The notes: generated by a model from the letters alone, not told the origin. 53,228 nt of DNA from Chromera velia (GCA_018398765.1 JAHBMJ010000235.1:1-53228); one strand, 5' to 3'; counted from the first letter of the stretch, positions 37,761-50,104 are shown. Program-made: numbers and translations.

Positions 37761-40700
37761 TCACTCCTCCCCGTCGTCCTCCCCGTCCCCCCAGCCGTGG
37801 ACGAGGTCGATGTGCTCATACACGTCAGCCACATCTCCTGCATCCTCACCCCCGACCATCCACAGGCAAACCCAACAGAAATGAGCACCACACACACAGG
37901 TCATGTGGTCACAACCCGAAATCTTCACACACGGTGTCTGACACCCAGGGCACTTCCTGCCCTCCCAGTTCGTGTTCATGTCGTTGGCTGCCTCCTTCTG
38001 CTTCAGCACGCAGTCCTCGCATCTGAAGTCCTTTACCTCGCCCACCCCACGGGCACACTCACGAGCTGCAACCTCCCGAACAGAGGAACACCCCTGACAC
38101 CATCCCCAGATGAAATCCCCACCCGCGCCCTCACAGACACGCTTGATCACATCGCGTGCGAAGAGATGCACGGCTCTCCTGTTGTGCTTTCGGAGAGTCT
38201 CTGTCTTCGGTCGGGTCTTGCAAAAGGGGCACGCAAGGTGAGAAGGCATCACCTGCTCTCCCGGCTGCATCTGGCCATACCAGGAATTCAGGCATGGGTC
38301 GCAGCACAGTGCAGAGCAACCAGCCTTCCCACAGGCACTTGAGAGAGCGGTGAGTGCCTTGGGCTCACAGCAGAGGTCACACACGTCAGAGAGTGCGGCA
38401 GAACGGACGCGGTTCCAGATCTCTGCGAGGAGAGACGACACGCCGTGGATGGACTTCCCCTGATAAGTCAGGGAGCGGGGAAGGGTTCCATCAGCCTGGA
38501 GGGCAGAGATGTGGGAAGGTACGGTCTCGGTCTCTGCTGCTTGATGGTCGGGGGGCCCGTCAGGCGTCTCTGCGGAGTCGGGGAGAACCTGGCGTCTCTT
38601 GGCAGAGGCTGCGAGAGAGGCGAAGAGCTGGGCGTTCTTCTCGTTCTCCTGTCCGGCAAAGAGGGCGTCTGCGGATCTCTCCTGAGTGGCGACCTTGAAG
38701 ATGGAGATCGTGTTGAACAGGGAGGAGAGGAGGGAGCGGGAGGGGACGAAACCAAACATCGCAGGGAGACCGGAGCAGAGCGCACCCTCTCCTGCGAGGG
38801 TCTCGAGGGAGACAGACACACTCTCAGTGACCTCGGAGACCCGACCAGACTCGCCACATCTCTCAAGTGCCTCAGTGCACACGGCACACTCCCACTTCTC
38901 CTCAGTGGTCTTGTTGACCACGTCCTTGTTGGGAACAACCCACTGATTCAGACAGCAGGAGCACTGGAGAAGGGGGGGGGTCTGACAATATCTGCAGTAG
39001 TGACACTTGGGGGTCACATTCAGCTGGTTAGGTCTCACGACTGCGTAGGTGCCTGTGCAAGTGCGGCACTGCACAAAGTGGGAGCGGGTTGCATCCCACT
39101 CCTGAGTGAGCTCGCCGACATAGGACCCCTCGGAAAGGCAGATACCACAAGTGTCGCCAACCATGAGAGTGACAGATCTCTGATACTTGCACATCTTGCA
39201 CTCTGCCTTGTGGTCGGGCTTGCGAACCTCCTTCACGGGTGTGAATCCCCGAGTAAGGGAGAACTTCAGGGGGGCAGATCGACGGAGACGGTGAAACGCC
39301 CTCAGGCGGCTGTAGAGGTTCTTCTCGTCCTCAGTGAGCAGCTCGGGGATTCGACAGACGAGGTGGATGAAGTCGACAGTCAGGATCTCAGGGTAGGTCT
39401 CTGCCTTCTCGAGGGGGGGAATCCAGGCGCCCTTCCAGGCAGTCAGGAGGCGCTCTGCGCGGGTGGAGAGGAGCTGGTTGCCAGAGGTGAGGGCAAGGAT
39501 GGCGAGCATCATCGCGGGTCGGAGGGAAAACTCCGTGCCTGGGTGGAGGAGGTGACCGAGGTACCCTGCAAGCAGAGGAAATGAAAAAAGAGAAAGAAGA
39601 GAGGCAGAGGTGAACCTGTACACGAATGAAGTGAGGATTAGAGAACAATCCAGTCAGAAGGAGAAAGAAGACAAGGAAAAGAAAAGGCAAGTCATGCAAT
39701 CACGTCGCTTCCAGTATGGAGAGAAAAATGAAGATCGAATGGTAGAGAACTGCGGGGGGAGAGCGACCGTCTGTAAGAATCAGGCTGACCGTCCTTCTGA
39801 CAAAACCATAGATTGGCATTCTGAGTGGTCTATCTGCCTTCAGGCTGACCGTCCTTCTGACAAAACCATAGATTGGCATTCTGAGTGGTCTATCTGCCTG
39901 ACAGTGTCTCGCTTTCTGGCGGTATCATGTCAAACCGACCGACTGACCGAAGAGATCCTTGTCCTTCAGGGAGAGGGGGAGGTAGAGAGGTACGTCATCC
40001 TCCTCTCTCTTGGGAAGACCCTCTACTCCCCTTCTCTCTGCAGCCTCTCCTGGCACAACCACCAGGTGAGTCAGGGCCTTCTGGAGCTTTGAGAGAGCAC
40101 CAGGGTCTGGCTTCTGAGCAACAGACCGGAGCTCTGTGCGAGTGGGGATCTCGGCGTTTGGGGGCATCTCGAGGACCAGCACTCCCTCAGAGAGAGAGGC
40201 GTTCCGGATCGCCTCTCCAATCTCGGCACTCTTGTCATAAGAGAGCTCGATCCATGCCTGGAGGCTCTCACGCTGTCCATCTGCAGGGAGAGCCTGGACG
40301 CAGGAGGAGAGGTGATCTACGAGGGGGGCGAGTCGGTCGTCCTCTCTGCACTTGCACAGAGCTCTCCAGATGGATCCCAGGAGGGGGTTGTACGTGAGGG
40401 CGAGGACGCTGTCGGGGGTGAGGAGTCTGTTAAACTCCTCGAAAACGAGGGAACGGAAGTCCTCATCCGACCCGAGAAGGCGAGGAAGAGCACGGAGACC
40501 TCCCTTCTCCTTCTGAGTCCCGTCTGTCAAGTTGTTGATGGCAAGCTCGAAGGGGAGGGGGTCGAGGTCAAACGGGCCGGTCTGGACGAGGCGGTTGAAG
40601 TCCACATCCTTCGTCAGGGCTCCCTCATTGTGGAGCTTGGACATCGCCTGATTAGAGACCAGACTCTGCAGACCCTTCAGACCTGCGTCGCCTCCAGTCT

Positions 40701-41729
40701 CCTTCTCAGGCTTCTCACCCAGAAGCATAGAGAGAGCCATCACGGTGGCTTTGGTGACGGAGGCAGAGTCGACGCTCGGGAGGAGGAGAACATCACCGAG
40801 TAGAGAGAAGAAGCCGATCTCGGCAGTCTGCATGCGCTGTGGAACGAAGGACACGAAGGGCACGTTCTTGTCAGCAAACCATCTGCAGATCTTCAGCCAG
40901 TCAAATCCGGGATCCTTTCTCTTCAGGGCCTCCATCTCCCGATTAATGTTGGAACCCTTTCCTGCGGAGGAGGACCAACGGGCGTGGTGAGGAGGTGCAT
41001 CGGCGTAGGTGAAGACGAAGTGGTCGTGCTCGGTGGGGAGCTTGCGGATCTCCTCAGCGATGTGGTTGAGGGCCGTCTTCAGAGCCTCTGGACGGTCACC
41101 TCCTCCTCCTGCACGAAGCGCGGCAGCGAACGCTCTGATCTCCTTCTCATCGGTGGAGTGACAGTGCCTGAGGAGTCGGGTACCGTCACAGTAGTCCTCA
41201 TAGGTCACAAGGTGGATTCTCAGATTGCCTCTGAAGAGAATCTTCGCAATGGAGAAAATCTCATTGAGGGTCTTGGGCATGGAGGCCAGATAAGAACCCA
41301 TAGAACCTGCGAGCAGGAGTCAACGAAGGGGGGTGGCGAATGATCGAGCGAGCTGAGTGGGGTTCAAATTGGAGGGGAGAAAAAAGAGAAATTGTCCAGA
41401 AGAGGGACAGGATAAAAAGGAACAGAGCTCTCGCTTGGGCAGAATGCGAGTGCTGTTCGAGGAACAAGCCGTCTCTGGGGGAGACGGAAGAATCAAGAAA
41501 GCAGGAAAACTGTTCAGACAGGAGAGGAGTGCCAAATTCTCCCTCAATTGGTCAGTTGTCGAGGTCTTCGGTGACGAATTGAGGCAAAGTATCTGTGATC
41601 AAACTTTATAGGAACGCTGGACGCACCTGTAGTATCAATAGAGAACCAGAGGTGAAGGTTTGCGTTGGCAACACGAACAGAAAGGGGTCCATTTGCCCCA
41701 TTCTGCACGGGACGGGACGGAGTCTGCAT
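37761..41729 (-). CDS. vWA-domain RBR-type E3 ubiquitin ligase
   Basis: Three exons: 41729-41627, 41306-about 40020 and 39565-37761 (minus), phase-compatible, about 1064 residues ending TGA. The first junction rebuilds a metal-binding MIDAS motif, FSIDTTG-SMGSYL, of a von Willebrand A domain, which continues through LVTYEDY and HDHFVFTYADAPPHH. A long helical middle follows. The last exon has several Cys pairs (CKMCK, CGIC, CRTC, CHYCRYC, CSCC, CAVC). Then comes an RBR module: RING1 (CDLCCEP to CPFCKT), IBR (WCQGCSS to RCEDC) and RING2/Rcat (KCPGCQTPCVKISGCDHMTC then CGAHFCWVC). RBR ligases pass ubiquitin through a catalytic Cys in RING2; the GC of SGCDHM is the likely one. The exon 2 donor is a best guess. 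Substrate and location are unknown. Confidence 0.88.
39781..39900. repeat. 60-bp tandem duplication in an intron
   Basis: Two copies of a 60-base unit starting CAGGCTGACCGTCC differ only at the last base. They lie in the second intron of the vWA-RBR gene. Near identity means a very recent duplication or an assembly artefact. Confidence 0.9.
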
Positions 41730-42106
41730 CGCAACTGTACTCTAAGGCAGCCTAGCTGCTTATCTGTCAAGTCTCAAGCAAGAGAACGAGACAGACTCTT
41801 AAGCTTTTATTAACAAGTAAGAGGTCCAAGGAGACGGATAGTAGAACCGGATCCGTGGAACCGAAAAGTGAATTGTTGAGCCGTGCTCACACCAAGTCAG
41901 AAGCAGGACAACCGAGAAATTAAGAATTCAGTTTTGACTCTTTTGATTGCTATGTTACTCCCGGCAGAACTGTAACAGAAAGGTCAACGATGTACTGAGC
42001 GGATTCAAATTGGGGAGAGCGAGTTTTGCATTTTGTTTGGCGAATCAAGGCGCCCGCGGGGTTTGAGTCCGACGATCCGATTTACCGCCGCGCGCGCGAG
42101 CGGCGA
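41730..42106. other. 5' flank of the ligase gene, up to assembly gap
   Basis: This is expected to hold the promoter and 5' untranslated region of the minus-strand vWA-RBR gene. No other gene is seen before the gap. Confidence 0.4.
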
Positions 42107-42411
42107 NNNNNNNNNNNNNNNNNNNNNNNNNNNNNNNNNNNNNNNNNNNNNNNNNNNNNNNNNNNNNNNNNNNNNNNNNNNNNNNNNNNNNNNNNNNNNN
42201 NNNNNNNNNNNNNNNNNNNNNNNNNNNNNNNNNNNNNNNNNNNNNNNNNNNNNNNNNNNNNNNNNNNNNNNNNNNNNNNNNNNNNNNNNNNNNNNNNNNN
42301 NNNNNNNNNNNNNNNNNNNNNNNNNNNNNNNNNNNNNNNNNNNNNNNNNNNNNNNNNNNNNNNNNNNNNNNNNNNNNNNNNNNNNNNNNNNNNNNNNNNN
42401 NNNNNNNNNNN
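42107..42411. other. assembly gap (run of N)
   Basis: About 305 undetermined bases. The flanks are GC-rich (CGCGCGCGAG on the left, CCCCCCCCGCGCCCCCGG on the right), which may explain the gap. Frames reported across it are meaningless. Confidence 0.99.
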
Positions 42412-42574
42412 CCCCCCCCGCGCCCCCGGCGCCGGCCCCGCAATCGACCCCCCGCCAACCCCGGCCCAACCTATAGCTTTCTCTTTGACGTCTTGGTTCT
42501 CCTGGAAAAAACAAAGACCGGTTTGTGTCCCCACATTTTGGAGATGTCTACGTGACAAAGCAGGCTCTGCAACG

Positions 42575-44275
42575 ATGCCGTCGCTGGTAAACACAGACGA
42601 TCTAAAGTACCGGGCATTTCTGGGGGGAGACGAGGTATTCCCAGGTGTGGCCTTTGGGGATCCTTTGAGAGACGCAAACACCGGAGAGATTTTGTACTCC
42701 GAGCAGCACGCAAACACGCCAAAAGAGATAGACCTTGCTTGTCAAAATGCACGAGAGGAGTTTCTCTCCGGGAAGTGGAATTGCGCCTTCATGAAAGCGC
42801 AGAAGGCAGCAGTTTTTAGAAAAGCGAGCGAGACTTTGGTAAGCATGCCTGTGAGTAGACGGCAATTGCATGCTGGTCGGGTGCTGAGCCCCCGCATTTG
42901 ATTTATTCTTCTGCTTGCAGGAAAGCTTACAAGAACGCATCGCTCGAGTTGATGCCATTCAAAGTGGGGTCGTCATCTCTGTGACAAGAGAGATCGCGAA
43001 GTTCCTCCAGGGCGTCCTTGAAGAAGCCGCGATGAAGGTCAGACACTTGTCACTCGCTGAGAGATGCATTCAGATACCCATAGGAGAAAACGAAGGGCAG
43101 CGATGCGCAAGACAAAAATTCAGTGACAAATTGAAGTGTAAAAGCTACCCGAACTCTTTGCCTAGTTTTGCCTAAATCCTTTCCCTCGCCCCTCGATCAC
43201 TTGCTATATGCTTTGCAGATAGAAGGGGGCTTCCCGGAAGCGCGCGAGTCGGAAGGTCGGTCAGTCTGTCGGTCAGCCTGGCGGCTCCACTTCTACACTG
43301 ACATGGCTCTGCTTGTGTGACAGGATCCCCAGTGCATCGGGGATAAAAAGGTTTGGAAAAAAAATCCGGGAAGGCTCGCGTTGAGTGTATAGAGATAGCC
43401 ACCCTTTCTCCTCTCTTTTGACCACCGCTTCTGTGCCCACATGACATGCCGTATGCAGTCACGGGGGATGAGGAAGACCAGGGCACATCCCCTGTTTCAT
43501 CCGGAGAGGAAAAGGACTCCTCCCCTTCCAGTGCAGCAAAAGAAGCAGAGAAGACAAAGACGAAGAAGAAGATCATATCACAGCCCCACCCACGAGGTGT
43601 GACGGTGGTGCTTGCGCCCTGGAACGCGCCTGCAGGAAGCGCCCTTCCAAAGATTGCGGGGGCTCTGGTGTGCGGCTGTCCAGTCATTCTGAAGCCTTCG
43701 CCCTGGGCCCCCTTCTCTCTGCAGCTGGTTGTGAAGTCGCTGCTTGACGCTGGCCTTCCTCCGGGCATGCTTCAGCTTCTGCACGGTGGGTCTGAAAGAG
43801 TCGGGTGCTGCTTGAGGGGCTCAGTCGAATGGGTGGACGAAGCAATAAAAGGAACAGGGAGGCAAATGGGAGGTGTTTCGAATGGTTTCTGTTTTCCCTT
43901 CCTTCCTGTTTCTCTTTGTTGGTGTCATCGAGATGGTCTGCATGGCGTCCTCTGATTTTCGTCTGGTGTGTGTGCATGCATGCGTCTCTATTTGCAGGGG
44001 GTCCGCAGGAGGGACAGATGATGGTGAGCAATCCTGCAGTCTCAGTGGTGGTCCTCACAGGTACGTGGGAGCGAGGGAAAGAGAAAGAGAGCCAGAGTAG
44101 AACTCTCGGGGGTACGCTTCAGAATCGGCACCTGCCTTCCAATACGACCATCATTGTCCTTGCTCAGCCGCTTCATACTTTCGTTGCGTACCTCTCACGC
44201 TGTGTCTGTCCTCTCTGGTCCTTCTGTCGGCCTGTCGCTCTGTCGGTCTGGACGCCTGTCCTGCCTGAGCACACA

Positions 44276-44310
<35 letters not shown>

Positions 44311-44324
44311 CGTGTGTGTGTGTG

Positions 44325-44363
<39 letters not shown>

Positions 44364-44398
44364 CTGTCCGTCTGTCTGTCCGTCCGTCCGTCCGTCCG

Positions 44399-44475
<77 letters not shown>

Positions 44476-45611
44476 GAGTGATTTCCGTCTCCCTCTAAAA
44501 TACTGTTTGTGTGTATTTGGGTCCGTCTCTGTACATTCTACATGTCTCTGCACCTGTGTGCAGGCGGTCGTGAGGCAGCCATGAGCGTCCGGCAGTCCGT
44601 GGTGACTCGTCCGGTGTGCTGTCTGATTGAGTCGGGGGGCTCCAATTCCCTCATTGTCTGTAGAGATGCCGATATTGACGTTGCAGTGGGGGGGGCGTTG
44701 GCGGGGTTGACCCTACTCAACGGACAGTGGTGCGCAGGGGCCAGCAGACTGTTGGTTCATGAAGCGGTTTACGCGGAGTTTGAAGCGAAACTTCGGAAGG
44801 CCCTCAGGGAGATGCGGTTGGGAAGCTCGATGAACCCCCAGACAGATATGGGGCCTCTTGGAAATGCATGCATCCTTGACGGGTTGAAGGTTTGTCGGTT
44901 AAGGGTCCATGAGGGGAATCTTGAGCAGGGCCACCTTGTCTAGCTGAGAAAGTCTGTTCTTTCTCTCCAATCATTTTTTTCCACATCCCTGCTTTCCACC
45001 CTTCCTTTCCTCCCTCCCTCCTCCCTCCCTCTCTCACACGGTTTGCCTCTTTGTTCCTCGTATTTTACTCTCTCTGGTTTTCACTCTCGTCCACACCTCC
45101 TTGGTTACCATCTTTATGCTTTCAGCAGTCCTTGTCTCCCTTTCCTGAAAACACTCACACTGGCATGCATGGGTCGACCGTCTCTGCAGAACCTGGTGGG
45201 AAGCACAAAGGAGAGGTTCCCAGAGGCCGAGGACATCAATGAGGGGGAAACCGAAGTGTCGGGTCTCTCTGGGGCCACGGCACAGGCAGGCGCCGAGGCC
45301 CCCATTTTCCCTCGAGGCGAAGAAAAGGAACAGAAGGAGAAGGAGGGGCCCAAAGATGGTCCTGCCCTCTCTGTGTGTGGATCTGTCAAGGCCCCCCCTT
45401 CCACTTTGAGTGAGAGGGTGCGCGCTTTCCATCTTCACTTAGACCACCACCTGCATGGCCTGTTTGACGCGGCTAGACACCGGAGACAGAAAAGCCATGG
45501 GGAATCTCCGCAAGCCGACACGCCCCAGAGTTGTGATTCAGAGTCAGTTAGCATCAGGGGGAGGTTCCTTGTTTCCTTTCTTTCTTTCCTTCCTGTTTTT
45601 TTTCCTTCCGG

Positions 45612-45642
<31 letters not shown>

Positions 45643-45744
45643 TTTGGCTTTCTTTCTTTCTTTCTTTTTGGCTTTCTTTCTTTCTTTCTTTCTTTCTTTC
45701 TCTCTCTCTTTCTTTCTTTCTTTCTTTTCTTTCTTTTCTTCCTG

Positions 45745-45775
<31 letters not shown>

Positions 45776-45924
45776 CTCTCTCTCTCTCTCTCTCTCTTTG
45801 TCCGTCTTGTTTTTTTTTTTTTCTTTTCTTCCTGTCTTTCTTTCTTTCTTTCTTTCTTTCTTTCCTTCTTTCTGTCTTTCTTTCTGTCTTTCTGTCTTTC
45901 TTTCTTTCTTTCTTTCTTTCCTTC

Positions 45925-45956
<32 letters not shown>

Positions 45957-45978
45957 TCTCTCTCTCTCTCTCTCTCTT

Positions 45979-46014
<36 letters not shown>

Positions 46015-46062
46015 TTTCTTTTTTTCTTTCTTTCTTTCCTTCCTCCCTTCCTTCCTTCCTGA

Positions 46063-46093
<31 letters not shown>

Positions 46094-46211
46094 TCCTTCT
46101 TTCTGTCTTTCTTTCTGTCTTTCTTTCTTTCTTTCTTTCTTTCTTTCCTTTCTTTCTTTCTTTCTTTCGTCCTTTCTTTCTTTCTTTCTTTCTTTCTTTT
46201 CTTTCTTTCTT

Positions 46212-46293
<82 letters not shown>

Positions 46294-47577
46294 TTTCTTT
46301 TTTTCTTTCTTTCTTTCTTTCTTTCTTTCCTTCCTTCCTTCCTTCCTGACTTTCTTTCTTTCTTTCTTTCTTTCTTTCCTTCCTGACTTTCTTTCTTTCT
46401 TTCTTTCCTGACTTTCTTTCTTTCTTTCTTTCTTTCTCTCTTTCTTTCCTGACTTTCTTTCTTCCTTTGTCTCGCTTTGTCTCGGTCGTTCGATCCTTCG
46501 GTCTCTCTGTCTTTCTGTATGCCTCGTGATCTGTCTATATATGCATCTTCTCTTCTTTTATGCAAGAGAATGAATCCCTTTGCCCGCACTCTCATTTCTC
46601 TTCATTCGGTCCTGTGTTTGATCAAGGAATGAAGCCACGCAAACGTGGCCGTCTCGTTTTCGCATTCAGAGACCTCTCTCTCCATTGCCTTCTGTCCTCA
46701 TCTTTCTTCTGCAGACTGCGCGATGTCGGCGCAGGTGAGGGTGCCCTCTTCTTCAGACCTGCCGTGCTGAAGGGCCTTCCTCTCGAAGTCTTCGCACAGA
46801 GAGAGGTGTTCGGTCCCGTCGCCTCTCTGCACAAGTGGGGTGGGGACTCTGAGGGGGAGATTGAGGAGGAGAACAAAGTCGTGCAGGCTGTGAACGGAGT
46901 GGATGCGGCACTGCAGGTGCGTTTAGAGTTTTTTAGGGCGGGCGAGGAGGCAGTCTGATCGAAGTGGCGTTTGAGAAGTGGTCTTTCGGCAGTCGGCACC
47001 TTTTGGTGTTCGTGACGGAACTTGGCCTCTCCGGCCTGTTTTTCCCTTGGTTGTCGGATCATCCCCCTTCTTGGGTGTCTGCTGACGTACGTTCTTCTTC
47101 TGAATCATTATGCAGCACTACGTGTTCACCCAGAGTTCCGAGACATCGAGGCGGATTGCAAGGAAGCTGAGGTGCGGTCTGGTGCAGGTGAACATGGCGG
47201 CTCCTGGATTCCCTGCTGGTGGGCTATCTTGCATTCATGCATACATGCATGCATCAACACGCCTTGCTATGTGCTTTATGGGGATGTTCCCGCTTGGGTT
47301 TGTTGTGTTCTTTTTATGCAGGGCTGGAGTGTGAGACTGCGGCGCTTTAAGTGCTCGTAAATTTCTCTTTACGCAGTTTTTCTGCGTGTGCGGTGGTGGC
47401 AAAACTGAAAAGAAATGAGGATGTGACTTTTTTCATTGGTAGGTGATTTTGGCGGTCTGCGTTCTTGGGTCGATCCTGTCTGCAGAAAGTCCCCCGAGGT
47501 GGTCGTACTTCGGCCTGGCGGGCTGTGGGGAGGAGGGGAACTTCGAGGAGACTGCGAGTCAATTCCTTCTCTGGCAG
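42575..47577 (+). CDS. aldehyde dehydrogenase superfamily enzyme with inserts
   Basis: Exons: 42575-42838, 42921-43037, 43219-43255 (37 nt), 43459-43785, 43998-44060, 44564-44889, 45190-45563, 46715-46916, 47116-47218 and 47486-47577; all joins are phase-compatible. The enzyme should oxidise aldehydes with NAD(P). Visible are the oxyanion Asn in APWNAP, the cofactor Lys in ILKPS, the general base Glu in CLIESGGSN, the nucleophile Cys in GQWCAG exactly 34 residues later (as for Glu268/Cys302), and the cofactor motif REVFGP. Two inserts are unusual: an acidic and Lys-rich loop before GVTVVLAPW, and about 120 low-complexity residues (45190-45563). The last exon reads [13 protein letters not shown], a changed form of the FGG-x-x-x-SG-x-GREGG motif. 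The 3' end is not fixed. The start lies close to the gap. Confidence 0.85.
44270..44475 (+). repeat. GTCT and GT microsatellite
   Basis: GTCT/GTCC runs are interrupted by GT runs, within the intron 44061-44563 of the aldehyde dehydrogenase gene. Confidence 0.93.
45577..46470 (+). repeat. long CTTT/CT microsatellite in an intron
   Basis: About 890 bases of almost pure pyrimidine (TTTC, TC and TTCC units, with internal higher-order repetition) fill most of the 1151-bp intron 45564-46714. Frames of Leu/Ser/Phe or Arg/Lys/Glu through it are artefacts. Confidence 0.95.
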
Positions 47578-48570
47578 GTCGGTCGGTCGGTCGGTCAGTG
47601 CTTTGTTCGGATTTGGTGGCTCTCTTGTGTGCCGTTACGAAAGTTTCGTCGAACGTCTGCCAGTGCGCGCAATCATCGACGTTGTCTCGCGGATGTGTTT
47701 TGAGAAAATGAGAGCAGGAGGGGACTCGGCCCATCGTAGGTAGACGGATAAAGACGAAGTGGACTTTCATCATTCAGACAAGGCGTCGCCATTCAGACTC
47801 TAGGGCGTGCTTTCCAAAGTTCAAATTTGAACAGCGACGGGGAGTATGGCACCCCCACTCCTCCCATTGCGGGAGGGGGCCGGAAAATTTTCTTTGATAA
47901 GGATCCCTTACCTCTCCTACTTGATCTTCAGAAATCAGGGGGGAGTATGTTTATTTGTATTGACGGCTGTGCGTCTCAAGATGAAGTGATAGTGTACTTC
48001 ATTTTGGTTCTTTTCATCGATTGCGTGCAGACGCTGGGCCCCTGTTGACTGCATGGTCTAACGGATCGATGCAATTAGAGCACATTTCTGTTTTTAATTC
48101 CCCTCGCACTCAGCTGCGGAGGCCAACACAGCCGTTTCATCTCTTTTGCAGCAATCCTTCAGGTTACCTTGTGTCAGTTATCAGACTGGCAGATACTGGC
48201 AGATGTGTGCCGCGTTAGGATGTGTAAGGATATCTCTAAGCGTGATTTGTACATGGAGACACACACTCAGTTTGCAAAAAAAAAATCAAAAATATAGATT
48301 TTTTTATGATATCTATAAAAATAAAAGTGTTACTAGAAGTGTCATTCATTATGGGAATTCGGTTCATTCTAGGCTTTGCAAGTTTGCATTGATGATGATG
48401 ATGATGATGTATGGGGTTAAAGCCGGTGAGCCGTATAGACTCTGGCCAACCTAGTATGTCCTGCATAGAATACGATAGATTCAATCCTTCGACCTAGGCC
48501 CCACTGGGGCATTTGTATGGATCAAAGCCTAGCAAGGGCAGAAATGGAAATGGAAACGGAGGGTGGCTCC
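47578..48570. other. 3' flank of the aldehyde dehydrogenase gene
   Basis: It may still contain one or more final exons, but none could be linked with a matching phase. A GATG/ATG run is at 48391-48408 and the AT content rises after 48270. Confidence 0.4.
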
Positions 48571-48589
48571 ACCCCCATGCAACCAGGGT

Positions 48590-48660
48590 TAAAACTAGGG
48601 GTAATTTTCAAAAAAAAAAAAACTGGGCGTGGAGCATGATAAATAAAATAAAAAACTCAT
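48590..48660 (+). repeat. left arm of a long-range inverted repeat
   Basis: TTAAAACTAGGGGTAATTTT, a run of A, CTGGGCGTGGAGCATGATAA and ATAAAAT occur here. Their inverse occurs at 50265-50300 (ATTTTATTTATCATATTTCA then CGCCCAG) and 50585-50625 (poly-T then CAAAATTACCCCTAGGATTA). The right arm is split by about 280 bases. The arms could be the ends of one 2-kb element or two separate copies in opposite orientation. Confidence 0.6.
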
Positions 48661-48712
48661 AAATAAAATATGTTTAAAATGACCATAAATAATATCTAGT
48701 AAAGCCAACTTC

Positions 48713-48742
48713 ATTCATTCATTCATTCATTCATTCATTCAT
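48713..48742 (+). repeat. ATTC microsatellite
   Basis: Seven to eight ATTC units. Confidence 0.9.
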
Positions 48743-49271
48743 TTGTTTTATTTGGTCTTTAGGGGGGGCGGCGGTTGATGATTCCGTGCACCAGACTCCA
48801 TGAAAACCCCATCAAAAATTCAAACTATTTTTTTACTCATTTTTGAGCACCAAATTAGCCAAAAAAAAAGAAAAAAAAAATACATATACTATGATACGCT
48901 ACAATATCTTTTCACATCAGTTGAATAAAATTTAAAAAGTATCTGATTTTAATTCTTTATACGACTCGACATTTATCTGGTGCTTCTTCGAGAACTTATA
49001 GAACAGAGAGACACACCTCCGCCCATCCTCCAACTACGGCCTGATTTCTTCTTTATGCCACCCCCAAGATGTTTTTAAACTTCGTTTCTTCAACATCCTG
49101 AACCAATAATGCAAAGGATGCTGATTCTGTTCCCTTTTCATAAAGAGACACTTGAAGTGATCGAATCTTCCAGTCTTTGTGTTTCACGTCTTTAGTGACT
49201 GCCGAAGTGAAACGTCTTCCTGTTTGAGAGAAGTGGTCAGAGATGTTTTTCGATGCCTTTTCCTATTTCAG

Positions 49272-49380
49272 ATACAAGTGGGAATTGGGAGACTATGCAG
49301 CTGTGGGAGCTGCCACCAAGACCACTGTTCTCGTCTTCGCTGAACACCAGACAAGTGGTGCACCTCTGGTAGAGGTATGA
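49272..49380 (+). CDS. orphan terminal exon, unknown gene
   Basis: A good acceptor (TTCCTATTTCAG) precedes a frame that reads YKWELGDYAAVGAATK, then VLVFAEHQTSGAP and ends TGA at 49378-49380, with incoming phase 2. Codon use is GC-rich and unlike the AT-rich DNA around it. It could be the last exon of the aldehyde dehydrogenase gene or of a gene whose other exons I cannot see. The phase does not match a direct join to the exon ending at 47577, so an intermediate exon would be needed. Confidence 0.35.
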
Positions 49381-49688
49381 TATTATGTTTTTGATCAGCC
49401 AAACCTGTTAGTTGTGTGATATTATGCCTGCAGTGTAGTTAGTGTGCATGCTCTGTCCAAAAACGAAGGAGCTGATGACAGAAATCAGTGAATATATGCT
49501 AGAATATATGCAAGGACGTGCCGTTATATCCGAATGGGATTTCATTGAGGATAAACAAAGGGGTGCATAAAAATAAACAGCAAAAAGGAGATATAGACTG
49601 AAGTCTTTTATTTAATTACTAGGATAGTTATTTAAAAAAGAGTTGCATTAGTGTGCTTCGGTGTGCTTTTAGCTAGGCTACAAAAAAA

Positions 49689-50104
49689 TACCTCCCTGAC
49701 ACTACAAGCCACTTCAAATTTTTTCGCCTATTTTTTGAAAGTCTGCGCCACAGGCGTGCATTATATCTTAAAAATCTACGCCGTATGCGTAGACTATGTT
49801 TTGAAAGTCTGTGCCGCAAGTGCGGACTATATATATCTTCAATCTGAGCTTAATTTAAAGATTTCAACTTAATCTCAAGATAATATACTTTATGTTATAA
49901 TGGTTTGCAACATAGCGTATTGATGGCCTCCTTTGATCACCTTACATGGCTCGTGGGGCTGCTAAGAGCTATATTCTGAGTCGCTTTTGCGGACGACTTA
50001 ATTGGCCACACCACAGGTGTGGATGAACTTAATAAGCCGTGCCGCTGATGCAGATGAACTTGAATGTTCTGCTTTCAAGTGGCTCGTATAGTATTAAGGA
50101 GGTG
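49689..50104. mobile_element. hAT-like element with hairpin array, same family as 31920-32153
   Basis: Left end TACCTCCCTGACACTACAAG and CCACTT; the right end is the inverse of CACCTCCTTAATACTATACG and AGCCACTT. Eight-base flanks CAAAAAAA occur on both sides (49681-49688, 50105-50112), although A-richness lowers their weight. Inside is a series of GC-rich hairpins at 49740-50060, including TCTACGC/GCGTAGA around CGTAT and CCACACC/GGTGTGG around ACA. Confidence 0.75.

Noticed and set aside
45435-46595. 386-codon Arg/Lys/Glu frame and opposite Ser/Leu/Phe frames
   Set aside because: Translation of the CTTT/CT tract in an aldehyde dehydrogenase intron.
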